From DASRWT01 sp963748485 (lineage in GTDB: Bacteria > Methylomirabilota > Methylomirabilia > Rokubacteriales > CSP1-6): 64,000 nt of DNA. The first letter of the stretch is position 1, and each line of letters opens with the position of its first letter. The stretch spans positions 1,550,001 to 1,614,000 of the forward strand of contig CAVVJF010000009.1 of NCBI GenBank assembly GCA_963748485.1, written 5' to 3'. Under the pieces are notes generated by a model, which was not told where the DNA came from, did not search any database, and saw nothing but the letters and a program-made list of their open reading frames with translations. Shown here piece after piece: positions 15,402 through 24,333 of this stretch. Both the position numbers and the translations under genes were made by a program.

Positions 15402-18400
15402 ATGACCACCCCCGCGAATCTGTCGGAGCAGATCCTGGCGATCCCGAACGGCGCCGGCGCGGTGGGATCGGCCGGCCAGACGTTCGAGGCCGACCCGTAC
15501 ACCGGGACGGGACGCTTCACCATGCCGCTCGAGACCTTCCCCGGACATGCGGGCCTCGCGCCGGGGCTGGGCCTGACCTACTCGACGCATGGAGGGAGCG
15601 GGAGCGCCGGACTCGGCTGGTCGCTCGGGCTCTCGGCGGTGGAGCGCCGGACTGACCGTGGGCTGCCGACCTTCGACGATCTCGTCGACACCTTCACGTT
15701 GCAGGGCGACGAGCTCGTGGCCATCGGCGGCGGCGCCTATCGGCCCCGGACCGACGAGCAATTCGCCAGGATCCGCCATGTCGAGCGGAATGGCCTCGAT
15801 TTCTGGGTCGTCTCTCACCGGGACGGCACGCGGGTGCTTTACGGGCTGGAGCCCGACCACCGGCTCCACGATGGCACGGGCCGGATCGCGGCCTGGTACG
15901 TGAGCAAGAAGCAGGATGCGTGCGGCAACGAGGTGGTCTATGGGTACGTCCGGGACGGCGCCACGCGTGACGTGCGGCTCATCGAAACGCGCTGGGCGGG
16001 ATGCTACCGGCTGCGCGTGAACCATGAGGAGCGGCCGGATCCCATCCGGTCCGCGCGGACCGGCTTCGAGCACGTGCAGCGGCACCGGATCGCCAGCATC
16101 GAGGCACAGGTGGCCGCCACGCGGACCACGGCGTTCCACACGCATCGTCGCTACGACCTGCGGTACCGGATCTCGCGATGGACCGGCCGATCGTTGCTGG
16201 CGGGCGTCACGGTGACCGGCATCGCGCCCGACGGCGCGTCCCGCGCGATGCCGTCTCTCGCGTTCGGCTATGTCGATCCCGACCTCGCCGACCGCCGGTG
16301 GCGGGAGGTGCGGGGCACGATCCCGGGGCGCTCGCTCAGCGATGCGGACATCTCGCTCGTCCGGCAGTCGGGGAGCGGTCTGCCCGACCTCCTGGAGACG
16401 ACGGGCACGGGGCACTGGCTCCGCGAGAATCTCGGTGAGGGGCGGTTCGCGCCTCCCGCCCAGGTGCCCGCGCCCGCCGGCGCCCGGCTCGGCGAGCCCG
16501 GTACCTTCATCTCGGACATGAGCGGCGACGGATTCGGCGATCTCGTCCTCGCGGGGGGAGCGCGCGTCTACCGCGGGCAGGCGCGGGCGGGATGGGGCCA
16601 GCCCTATTCTTCGGCCGCCGCGCCGTCGATCGTCCTCGACGCGCCGGACGTACGCACCGTCGATCTGGACGGCGACGGCATCCCCGATGCGCTCCACGCG
16701 GGAACGTCAGGCTGGACGGTGTACCGGAATCTCGGCGATGGGCAGTGGCTGCCGGGCTCGCGAGTGGAGGGGCCCGTTCCCTCACTCCGGCTGGACGACC
16801 CGCGCGTCCATCTGGCCGATCTCTCCGGCGACGGGTTCCCGGACCTCGTCTTCATGGAGCGCGGGCGAATTACCGTCTGGCCCGGCCTGGGACTTGGTCG
16901 CTTCGGCGCGCCCTACCCGCTACCGGGCGCGCCGGATTTCGGCGTCACGTTCGAGCCGCGGGCATGCCGCTGGGTGGACCTCACAGGCTCGGGCCAGGCC
17001 GACTTGCTCTACGTGCGGGCGGGAACCGCGGTCGCGTGCTTGAATCTTGGTGGCGTCGCCCTGGCTGCCCCCGTTGTCCTCGGCCAGGCGCTTCAGTCCG
17101 CAGCCGGGCACGTCGAGCCCGTCGATCTCCTCGGCACGGGCGCCACCGGCCTCCTGTTCACGGACGGGCGAGGCGCCGCCGGGGACTGGCGCTTCCTGGA
17201 GATCTTTGTCGCTGGGGCTCCCGATCTCCTCCAGACCATCGACAACGGCGTGGGGGCGCAAACTACCCTGGCCTATACGTCCTCGGCGTCGCATTGGGTG
17301 GCCGACCGCTTACACGGCACGCCGTGGCGCACGGCGGTGCCGTCACCGCAGCGGGTCCTCGACTCCGTCACCACGCTCGATACCGTCACGCGGCTACGGC
17401 ACGGCGTCCGGTATCGTTACCATCACGGCGTGTACGACGGCGTGGAGCGGGAGTTCCGCGGCTTTGCGGGCGTCGAGCAGATCGAGCAGGAAGCGCCGCC
17501 CGACGACCCGCATCCGCTTCCCCCGACCTTGACCCGGCGGTGGTATCACACCGGCTCGCCGGTCGCCCTGGGCGACGAATTCGCGCCCCTGCGTGTGGCC
17601 GCGCTCCGGGACGACGTGCCCGACATGCCGGGCGCGCTCCGTAGCCTTCGCGGCAAGCCCCGGCGGATGGAACTCTACGCGCTCGACGGCGACCCGCGGC
17701 CGTTCCAGATCGCGGAGACCGCGTACCGCGTCCACGTCCTCGCCGAGCCGCGTGGAGGCCGCGAGGCGAGCTTCGCGCCGCTGACCATCCGGACCCGCGT
17801 GACGCATACCGAGCGCGGCGGCGAGCCGCGCATCGTCGACTCGACGACCACCTACGATCTGGACGAGGGGCCGGGTTATGGGCTGCCCCTCGAAATCCAC
17901 GAGAAGGGCTTCGGCCGGCCCGGCGCCTTCACTACCGAGCATGAACGGACGCAGGCCACGGATCTCGCGCGGGCGACCCGTCACACGTATCTCCATCACG
18001 ACGAGCCCGACGGCGATGAGGTCACAACCGCCCGCCCGCGCTACCTGGTGGGCGTCCCGCATCGCGTCGAGCGCTTCGCCATCGAGGGCGACCGCCGCGT
18101 TCTGCTGGGGCGAGAGCTTCGGTTCTACGACGGCGACCCGTTCCGCGGCCTTGGCTACCCGGGTAGCGGCACCGTCCCCGGCGTCGAGCGCGGACGCCTC
18201 TCTGCGACGCTCGTTCTCGCCTTCGACGACGCGCTGCTGAGCCGCGTCTATCCCGATCCCTCCGGCGCCCGGCAGGCGTTCCAGACCGGCGGGCACTACC
18301 TCGCGATCGGATCGGAGCACTACGCGCAGACCGAGCGATACCGGTACGACACCCGGGGCATGGTCGTCGGCGCCCTGGATCCCAACGGGAACGCATCCAC

Positions 18401-21400
18401 GATCGCCTACGACCCGGAGTGGAGTCTCTTCCCCGTTCTCGCCGTGGACCCGGCCGGACATCCGACCCACCTCACGCGAGGGGAATGGCCCTTCCAGCTC
18501 CTGGCCGTCGACGACCCGAACGGGAATCGCACCCAGTTCGCCTACGATCCGAGCGGCTTGCCCTCAGCCCAGGCCGTGATGGGCAAGCTCCTGTCGACCG
18601 GCTGGCAAGGCGACCCGCCGGACGCGCCCACCGAGGAGTATCTCTACGACTTCAGCCGCCTGCCCGTCAGCGTGCGGGTACGCACACGGCAGACGCGCGC
18701 CGGGGCCGCCCACGAGACCGTCCGCTATGTCGACGGGCTCGGGCGGGCAATCCAGGAGCGCCAGCTCGCCGAGCCGGACGCGGCCGCTCCCTCCCGGCCG
18801 CGCTGGCGCGTCAGCGGGCTCCAGGTGCTCAATCACAAGAGCCTGGTGGTGCGCGCCTACCAGCCCTACTTCGACGCGACCGACGCACACGTCGCCGGGC
18901 GGGTCACCGCGGGTGCGGTGCAGACCGACTACGACGCGCTGGGGCGCGTGGCGCGGGTGACGTATCCGGACGGGACCTTCGAGAGCACGGCGTATCACCC
19001 GTGGATACGGACGGCCTTCGACCGCAATGACAATGCCGGCCACCTTACATCCGCCTCTCCCCGCTACGGACCCCATCTGGCGCCCTTCGCCGCGCACCTC
19101 GCGACGCCGACCCGTGTGTACCTGGACGCCCTCGGCCGCGAGGTCGCGATCGCCGAAGACAATGGCGGAGGCCAAGTCCACGTCACCCGGCAGGAGTACG
19201 ACCTCGCGGACCGGCTGCTCGCGGTCCGCGACGCGCGCGCGCGCGCGACGCCCACGTGGACCTTTGCCTACGACCTGGCCGGGCGCGCGATCGCGTCGCG
19301 CCACGCCACCGCCATCGGGGATCGGTGGGCGCTCACGGACGCCGCCGGCAACGCCGTCTGGAGCCGGGACGCCACCGGCGTGGAGATCCGGCGCGAGTTC
19401 GACGCGCTGAACCGACCGACGACGGAGGGCACGCGCGAGGGCGGGCGGGATACGCTCCGGCGCGCGTGGCGCTACGCTCCCTATGACCCGACGGCCGCCG
19501 CCGAGCTCGCGGCGGCGCAGGCGGCCAACCTCTTCGGCCGCGTCGCGGAGGAGCGGGACCAGGACGGGCTGCGCGCGTTCGAGTACGACTGGCGCGGCTT
19601 GCCGGTGCGCGTCCACCACCAGTTCTGGGCCGTCGAGGATGCGGCCGGACGCCCCTGGTCCGACCCCGGCTCGGGCGTCTGGACGGACGGCGCCGCCTGG
19701 GACCCGGCGGTGCCCACCGCACCGCGCGCAGCGATCACGTCCTGGCTGACCCTCCCGCCGCTTCCCCAGCCCGACACGCTCACGATCGAGCACTCATATG
19801 ACGCCGCGGGCCATCCGCTGGAGTCCCGCTATCCGGGCGGGCTCGGCGTCAGGAGCGCCTACCATCAGACGGGCGCGCTCGCCCGCGTCGACCTCGACCG
19901 GGGAAGCGGCTACCAGTTGGCGGTGGACGCGCTCCAGTACAATGCCCGCGGCCAGGTTGCGCGCTTCGTCCACGGCAACGGCGTGGAGAGCACGCGCGAG
20001 TACGACGAGCAGACCGAGCGGCTCCTCACCCTCGTCACCGCGCGCGCCGGCACGGCGCCCGTGCGCCTACAGGATCTGGCCTTCGCCTACGACCCCGTCG
20101 GGAATCTCCTCGCGGTGACCGACCGGCTCAGCGCGCCCCGGGCGGCGCACGGCCAGATCATCCCCAATGCCCGCGCCTTTTGCTACGATCCCCGGTACCG
20201 GCTCATCCATGCCACCGGCAAGGCCCATCGCAGCCTCCGCGCCCGCGACGGGGACGGCGTCATCCCGTCGCCGGACCCGAACGACTACGAGGCGTACGGC
20301 CTCGACTACACGTACGACGAGATCGGGAATCTCCTGCGGAACGGCGAGTACGGCGCGCGGCCGCTCCAATACAAGGCGGGCCGCCATGATCTGTTCAATG
20401 GGGACAGCGACGAAGCCAGCGCCGGCACCGATCCCGCCGCCGGAAACTTCCGCTACGACGCGTGCGGCAATACCCGGCACACTCCGCGACACCAGGAGAT
20501 CGCGTACACCCACGATCACCAGGTCCGCTACGTCGACCTCCGCGGCGGCGGCCAGGTCCGCTACCTTCGTCACGGTGACCAGCGCGTGGTGCGGATCGAG
20601 CGGCGGGGCGGCCTCGCGACCCTGAGCGTGTATCTGGGCGCCTTCGAGTATCACCTTCGGACCGGGCTGGGCGGTTGGACGAAGCTCGTCCTCCATGTGG
20701 GCGGCGACGGCCGCCACGCCCAAGCCGAGGTCGTCCTGGCCGGGGCCGATCCCGCCTCGATCCCGCTGCTCTACAGCCACGGCGATCATCTGGGATCCGG
20801 CCACATCCTCACTGACGACACGGGCGCGGTGCTGTCCCAGGAAGAGTTCTTTCCCTACGGGCGCGCGTCGGACCGTCGCGACGCGCGGAACCGCTACCGC
20901 TTCATCGGTGTCGAGCGCGACGAGGCGACGGGCTTCTGCATGACCGGGCCACGCTGCTATGACCCAGTCTCGGCGCGCTTCATCCAGCCGGATCCGCTCG
21001 CGTCGGCACAGCCGGCGCGCTGCGCCTACGGATACGTCGGGGGTCGGCCCACCATGGGCCGCGACGTCACCGGCTACGTGGAGGACATGACGCTCGCGGC
21101 GGAGGGCAATCGGCAGCTCGGCCCCAGTGCGACGGCCAGCGCGGCCGCCGGCGGGGCCGCGGCGGGCGGTCTCAAGTTCGGCGCCGAGACCATGCAAGGC
21201 GCGCCGCTCCTCATCTATCTCTCCGGCCAGCCGATCCTGGCCGTCCAGGTCTATCTCTTGAATGGCGACACCCCCGACCAGCTCACGGAAATGGCGGGCA
21301 AGCTCCTCTACGACGCGTCACAGAAGAACGAGACGGCCGCCCAGGTGGGCGCGGGCGTGGGCTATTTCGGCGCGCAGGTGGCCAGCGTGTTCGCCGCGCC

Positions 21401-21932
21401 GGGCGAAAGCGCGGCCGGCGCCGGCGCGCGGCTGGGGAACATGTCCGCCGTCGACCAGGCGGTGGGCGGCGTCTTCGATCGGGTCGCGCTGCATAACATC
21501 ATGATCTGGCTACGGCAGACGACCGCGACGGAGATCCGGTTCGGAGCCAAGCAGTCGTTCTACGCCGTCGACGAGAACGTGATCTACCTCCGCGAATCAC
21601 TCAACGACCTGGTCCAGACAGGGATATCGCGCGGAACCTTGCTCGAGGAGATCAAGCACGTCCTCGATATCCACGCGCGGGGGTTGATCGGAAGCTCACG
21701 ATCCACCGCCGACGTCTCGAAAGAGGTGCTCGCTCCCTTCTACTCGAAGGCCGAGCTCTCGAAGCTGAGCGATACCCAGCTCAACGAGCTCCTGCATGCT
21801 AGGACGTTCTACGACATGGGGGCGGACGCAAGCTCCCCGCTGGCCCTCTTCCTCACCCAGGCCGAACGCGACAGCCTGACGACGATTGGCCGTCAGCTAT
21901 ACCTGGGAGTCAAGTCCGCCTTGGGACGCTGA
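15402..21932 (+). CDS. TcB-TcC fusion: SpvB/TcdB/RHS shell with C-terminal effector tail
   Basis: 2176 residues. The SpvB N-terminal domain occupies about 10-290 (GTGRFTMPLETFPG, GLGWSLGLSAVERR). FG-GAP/VCBS-type repeats with DxSGDGFxDLV and DLDGDGIPDAL follow (about 370-490), forming the propeller that binds TcA. TcdB middle domains (about 500-760) and RHS/YD repeats (about 980-1850) build the hollow cocoon. The RHS core (about 1790-1892) has DHLGSGHILTDDTGAV, GVERDEATGF and a PDPLA/YGYVGG/DVTGY end. In this family the segment after the core is the enclosed effector; here it is 284 residues (1893-2176) with an EExxH motif. It starts 3 bases after the TcA-like gene, so the two are translated together. 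Confidence 0.9.
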   Translation: MTTPANLSEQILAIPNGAGAVGSAGQTFEADPYTGTGRFTMPLETFPGHAGLAPGLGLTYSTHGGSGSAGLGWSLGLSAVERRTDRGLPTFDDLVDTFTLQGDELVAIGGGAYRPRTDEQFARIRHVERNGLDFWVVSHRDGTRVLYGLEPDHRLHDGTGRIAAWYVSKKQDACGNEVVYGYVRDGATRDVRLIETRWAGCYRLRVNHEERPDPIRSARTGFEHVQRHRIASIEAQVAATRTTAFHTHRRYDLRYRISRWTGRSLLAGVTVTGIAPDGASRAMPSLAFGYVDPDLADRRWREVRGTIPGRSLSDADISLVRQSGSGLPDLLETTGTGHWLRENLGEGRFAPPAQVPAPAGARLGEPGTFISDMSGDGFGDLVLAGGARVYRGQARAGWGQPYSSAAAPSIVLDAPDVRTVDLDGDGIPDALHAGTSGWTVYRNLGDGQWLPGSRVEGPVPSLRLDDPRVHLADLSGDGFPDLVFMERGRITVWPGLGLGRFGAPYPLPGAPDFGVTFEPRACRWVDLTGSGQADLLYVRAGTAVACLNLGGVALAAPVVLGQALQSAAGHVEPVDLLGTGATGLLFTDGRGAAGDWRFLEIFVAGAPDLLQTIDNGVGAQTTLAYTSSASHWVADRLHGTPWRTAVPSPQRVLDSVTTLDTVTRLRHGVRYRYHHGVYDGVEREFRGFAGVEQIEQEAPPDDPHPLPPTLTRRWYHTGSPVALGDEFAPLRVAALRDDVPDMPGALRSLRGKPRRMELYALDGDPRPFQIAETAYRVHVLAEPRGGREASFAPLTIRTRVTHTERGGEPRIVDSTTTYDLDEGPGYGLPLEIHEKGFGRPGAFTTEHERTQATDLARATRHTYLHHDEPDGDEVTTARPRYLVGVPHRVERFAIEGDRRVLLGRELRFYDGDPFRGLGYPGSGTVPGVERGRLSATLVLAFDDALLSRVYPDPSGARQAFQTGGHYLAIGSEHYAQTERYRYDTRGMVVGALDPNGNASTIAYDPEWSLFPVLAVDPAGHPTHLTRGEWPFQLLAVDDPNGNRTQFAYDPSGLPSAQAVMGKLLSTGWQGDPPDAPTEEYLYDFSRLPVSVRVRTRQTRAGAAHETVRYVDGLGRAIQERQLAEPDAAAPSRPRWRVSGLQVLNHKSLVVRAYQPYFDATDAHVAGRVTAGAVQTDYDALGRVARVTYPDGTFESTAYHPWIRTAFDRNDNAGHLTSASPRYGPHLAPFAAHLATPTRVYLDALGREVAIAEDNGGGQVHVTRQEYDLADRLLAVRDARARATPTWTFAYDLAGRAIASRHATAIGDRWALTDAAGNAVWSRDATGVEIRREFDALNRPTTEGTREGGRDTLRRAWRYAPYDPTAAAELAAAQAANLFGRVAEERDQDGLRAFEYDWRGLPVRVHHQFWAVEDAAGRPWSDPGSGVWTDGAAWDPAVPTAPRAAITSWLTLPPLPQPDTLTIEHSYDAAGHPLESRYPGGLGVRSAYHQTGALARVDLDRGSGYQLAVDALQYNARGQVARFVHGNGVESTREYDEQTERLLTLVTARAGTAPVRLQDLAFAYDPVGNLLAVTDRLSAPRAAHGQIIPNARAFCYDPRYRLIHATGKAHRSLRARDGDGVIPSPDPNDYEAYGLDYTYDEIGNLLRNGEYGARPLQYKAGRHDLFNGDSDEASAGTDPAAGNFRYDACGNTRHTPRHQEIAYTHDHQVRYVDLRGGGQVRYLRHGDQRVVRIERRGGLATLSVYLGAFEYHLRTGLGGWTKLVLHVGGDGRHAQAEVVLAGADPASIPLLYSHGDHLGSGHILTDDTGAVLSQEEFFPYGRASDRRDARNRYRFIGVERDEATGFCMTGPRCYDPVSARFIQPDPLASAQPARCAYGYVGGRPTMGRDVTGYVEDMTLAAEGNRQLGPSATASAAAGGAAAGGLKFGAETMQGAPLLIYLSGQPILAVQVYLLNGDTPDQLTEMAGKLLYDASQKNETAAQVGAGVGYFGAQVASVFAAPGESAAGAGARLGNMSAVDQAVGGVFDRVALHNIMIWLRQTTATEIRFGAKQSFYAVDENVIYLRESLNDLVQTGISRGTLLEEIKHVLDIHARGLIGSSRSTADVSKEVLAPFYSKAELSKLSDTQLNELLHARTFYDMGADASSPLALFLTQAERDSLTTIGRQLYLGVKSALGR
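21078..21932 (+). other. predicted effector region of the TcB-TcC fusion (residues 1893-2176)
   Basis: After the conserved RHS core the sequence changes character: an Ala/Gly-rich segment (about 1910-1925), a hydrophobic stretch, a second Ala/Gly-rich linker, and then a compact charged domain from about 2024. That domain contains IRFGAKQSFYAVDENVIYLR and LLEEIKHVLDIHARG. The EExxH (Glu2082, Glu2083, His2086) and His2091 could form a metal site like that of zincin toxins, but the first histidine of HExxH is absent. I do not recognise the family; ADP-ribosyltransferase and deaminase motifs are not seen. Confidence 0.55.
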
Positions 21933-21980
21933 AGCCCTCAGGCGCTACCGGCTACGACAGGAATGGTCCGCGGTCGACGG

Positions 21981-22277
21981 CTAGTCTTTCTTGACGTCCT
22001 TGGCGCCCTGACGCGCGTCTTGCTTAGTGTCCCGCTTGTCCTGCCGGCACTCTGACCGCGACTTCTCATCGCCCTTCTTGCATTCTGCCTTTTGGCTACG
22101 TGAGTCCTGACGGCCTTCCTGCTTGACGTCCCGCGACCCCTTCCGATCATCCTGCCGGTCGTCCCGCCGCTCCTTCGTCTGGGTTTGCGCGTATCCGGCG
22201 ATGGGCGCGACCAGGGTGGCCGGCACCGTCAGCGCCAAAGTCAAAATGCCAACCTCAAGACCGACAATCCACTTCAT
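21981..22277 (-). CDS. small secreted charged protein
   Basis: 98 residues. A signal peptide (hydrophobic LTLALTVPATLVAPIAGYA, predicted cleavage before Q) is followed by a 66-residue mature part that is almost entirely Lys, Arg, Asp, Glu, Gln and Ser, with a regular spacing of RQD, RDxKQ and KK units and two cysteines in the middle. It is probably disordered or a single long helix. The ATG at 22277 has a strong AGGAGGT ribosome binding site. It converges on the toxin operon, 48 bases beyond its end. Similar short charged exported proteins are annotated as hypothetical in many soil bacteria. Function unknown. Confidence 0.78.
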   Translation of the reverse strand: MKWIVGLEVGILTLALTVPATLVAPIAGYAQTQTKERRDDRQDDRKGSRDVKQEGRQDSRSQKAECKKGDEKSRSECRQDKRDTKQDARQGAKDVKKD

Positions 22278-22444
22278 GGGACCTCCTATTCGGGGTATGT
22301 GACGACATCGTAGAAAGAGTCAGTCTGGGCGGTCCATCGGACCTTAGGCGTATGCGACGGCACTTGGGCGGCTTTGACGCCTCCAGGCAGGCTGTGCTAT
22401 GCCGGTGGCGCGATGGCGACTCCTGTCACCGTGTACGCGTAGCC

Positions 22445-23224
22445 GTGTCCCGACTGACCGGCCGCGTGGCGATCGTCACCGGCGCCGCCCACGGCATCGG
22501 GCGAGCCATCGGCGTGGCGCTGGCGCACGAGGGCGCCACGGTGTGGGCCTGCGACGTGCGCCCCGCCGAGCTCGAGGCCACCCGCGCGGCGATCGACGGG
22601 GTGCGCGCCGGCGCCGGACGGGCCGACGTCGTGGACGTCCGCGACAGCGCCGCCGTGCATGCCTTCGTCGCGCGCGCCGCCGGCGAGGCCGGCCGTCTCG
22701 ACGTGCTGGTCAACACCGCCGGGGGCGTGGCCGGCCAGGTGATGCGCCCCATCGAGGACATCTCCGATGAGGACTGGCGGATGATTTTCTCGATCAACCT
22801 GGACGGCGCGTTCCACTTCACCCGCGCCGTGGTGCCCGTCATGAAGCGCGGCGGGGGCGGCGCCATCGTGAACATCTCCTCCGGCGCCGGTCGCTCCTAC
22901 AGCCTCACCGGCATCCAGGCCTATGCCAGCGCCAAGGCCGGCCTCATCGGCTTCACCCGCCAGACCGCGCGCGAGCTCGGCCCCCACGGTATCCGCGCGA
23001 ACTCCATCGCCCCGGGCTTCGTGCGCTCGAACCCCGCCTCGGAAGCCCAGTGGCAGGCCATGGGCGAGGCCGGCCAGCAGGCGCTGGTCGAGTCTATCGC
23101 CCTGCGCCGCCTGGGCACGCCGGAGGACATCGCGCGCGCGGTGGTCTTCTTCGCCTCCGACGAGGCCGGGTGGATCACCGGCCAGACCATCAGCGTCGAT
23201 GGCGGGCACTGGATGCTCGGATAG
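22445..23224 (+). CDS. short-chain dehydrogenase/reductase (FabG-like)
   Basis: 259 residues from the GTG at 22445. Classical SDR: the cofactor motif TGAAHGIG (residues 12-19), NTAGG, a catalytic serine in NISSGAG and YASAK (Tyr160, Lys164), then PGFVRSN and the usual C-terminal GQTISVDGG. It oxidises or reduces a hydroxyl/keto group with NAD(P). The substrate cannot be told. The frame is open further upstream, but those residues are not family-like. The next gene, an LLM-type oxidoreductase, starts 28 bases later on the same strand, so the two may act in one catabolic route. Confidence 0.9.
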   Translation: MSRLTGRVAIVTGAAHGIGRAIGVALAHEGATVWACDVRPAELEATRAAIDGVRAGAGRADVVDVRDSAAVHAFVARAAGEAGRLDVLVNTAGGVAGQVMRPIEDISDEDWRMIFSINLDGAFHFTRAVVPVMKRGGGGAIVNISSGAGRSYSLTGIQAYASAKAGLIGFTRQTARELGPHGIRANSIAPGFVRSNPASEAQWQAMGEAGQQALVESIALRRLGTPEDIARAVVFFASDEAGWITGQTISVDGGHWMLG

Positions 23225-23239
23225 GGTTCTGGACTGAGG

Positions 23240-23245
23240 TATCCT
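23240..23245 (+). promoter_or_regulatory. -10-like hexamer close to a start codon
   Basis: TATCCT ends 7 bases before the ATG at 23253, and no ribosome binding site is visible in between. Transcription would start at or next to the ATG, which suggests a leaderless mRNA. No convincing -35 was found. Confidence 0.3.
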
Positions 23246-23252
23246 CGTCCCC

Positions 23253-24323
23253 ATGCGACTGAGCGTCTGCGTGATGGCCGACATCGACGAGGTGGATTTC
23301 TACCCCCACGTCGAGTCCCTGGGCTATGACTCGGCGTGGGTCGCCGACAGCCAGATGCTCTTCTCCGACTGCTACGCGGTGCTGGCCCTGGCCGCCCGGC
23401 AGACCTCGCGCCTGCGCCTGGGGCCGGGGGTGGCCATCTGCGGCACGCGGATCCCGCCCGTGCACGTGGCCGCCATGGCCTCGCTGAATCGGCTGGCGCC
23501 GGGCCGGGTGCACCTCGGCATGGGCACCGGCAATACCGCGCTCCGCAGCATGGGGCAGCCGCCCATGCGCATCGCGGACTACGGCGAGTACCTGCGCGTG
23601 CTGCGCGGCCTGCTGCGGGGCGAGACGGTGGACTACGCCTTCGAGAGCGCGCCACCCCAGCCCATCAAGATGCTCATCCGCGAGAAGAAGTACATGAGCC
23701 TCGAGCCGCGTATCCCGCTCTACGTGTCCGCCTTCGGGCCGCGCGCGATGGAGGTGGGGGGCCAGTTCGGGGACGGGCTTGTGATCGCGATCCCGCCGCG
23801 GGGGCTCCCGCCCGCGGAGGCGCTGGACCGGGCGCGCATCGGCGCCAAGCGAGACGGGCGCGAGCTGCCGCGCGACTTCCACCTGGCCGCGCTCACCAAC
23901 ATCATGCTCCTCGAGCCCAGCGAGCCCGCGAACTCCGAGCGGGTGCTGCGCGCGATCGGGCCGAACGTGATGGCGAGCGTGTACTACTTCTACGACACGC
24001 TGAACGAGCGCGGCGGCGAGCCGCCTGCCTTCCTGCGCCGCATCTGGAAGCGCTATGTCGCGCTGGTCGAGGAGACGCCCGCCGCCCACCGGCACTTCCG
24101 CACCCACGAGGGGCACTACACCTATCTGCACCCCGGCGAGGCGGAGCTGATCGATGCGGAGCTCGTGCGCGACACCGGCCTGGTGGGCTCACCCGAGGAA
24201 GTGATCGAGCGCATCCAGGAGCTCGAGCGGGGCGGCCTGCGCGAGCTGATGTGGGCCACCGGCACCGACGACAAGTGGCGCTTCAGCCGCGACCTCGCCG
24301 ACCGCGTGATGGCGCGGGTGTAA
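23253..24323 (+). CDS. LLM-class flavin-dependent oxidoreductase
   Basis: 356 residues with the luciferase-like TIM-barrel fold. Recognisable are the N-terminal LSVCVMADIDEVDFYPHVE, the strand-helix unit GYDSAWVADSQMLF, LRLGPGVAICGTRIPPVHVA and VHLGMGTGN, then a C-terminal VGSPEEVIERIQEL typical of the family. These enzymes use FMN or coenzyme F420; which one cannot be read from sequence alone. The absence of a deep C-terminal F420-specific motif leaves this open. It lies between an SDR gene and a PAC2-family gene on the same strand. Confidence 0.9.
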   Translation: MRLSVCVMADIDEVDFYPHVESLGYDSAWVADSQMLFSDCYAVLALAARQTSRLRLGPGVAICGTRIPPVHVAAMASLNRLAPGRVHLGMGTGNTALRSMGQPPMRIADYGEYLRVLRGLLRGETVDYAFESAPPQPIKMLIREKKYMSLEPRIPLYVSAFGPRAMEVGGQFGDGLVIAIPPRGLPPAEALDRARIGAKRDGRELPRDFHLAALTNIMLLEPSEPANSERVLRAIGPNVMASVYYFYDTLNERGGEPPAFLRRIWKRYVALVEETPAAHRHFRTHEGHYTYLHPGEAELIDAELVRDTGLVGSPEEVIERIQELERGGLRELMWATGTDDKWRFSRDLADRVMARV

Positions 24324-24333
24324 CGTAGGCGCC

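Noticed and set aside
19230..19260. Run of alternating CG in the RHS region as a possible simple repeat
   Set aside because: Short (about 12 bases), within coding sequence, and expected at this GC content.
21078..21932. ADP-ribosyltransferase effector, suggested by the SpvB N-terminal domain
   Set aside because: SpvB's transferase domain is C-terminal and has R-S-E motifs; none are seen in this tail.
15402..21932. Rhs element or contact-dependent inhibition toxin instead of TcB-TcC
   Set aside because: The SpvB, FG-GAP and TcdB middle domains and the adjacent TcA-like gene are specific for Tc complexes; no VgrG, PAAR or immunity gene is present.
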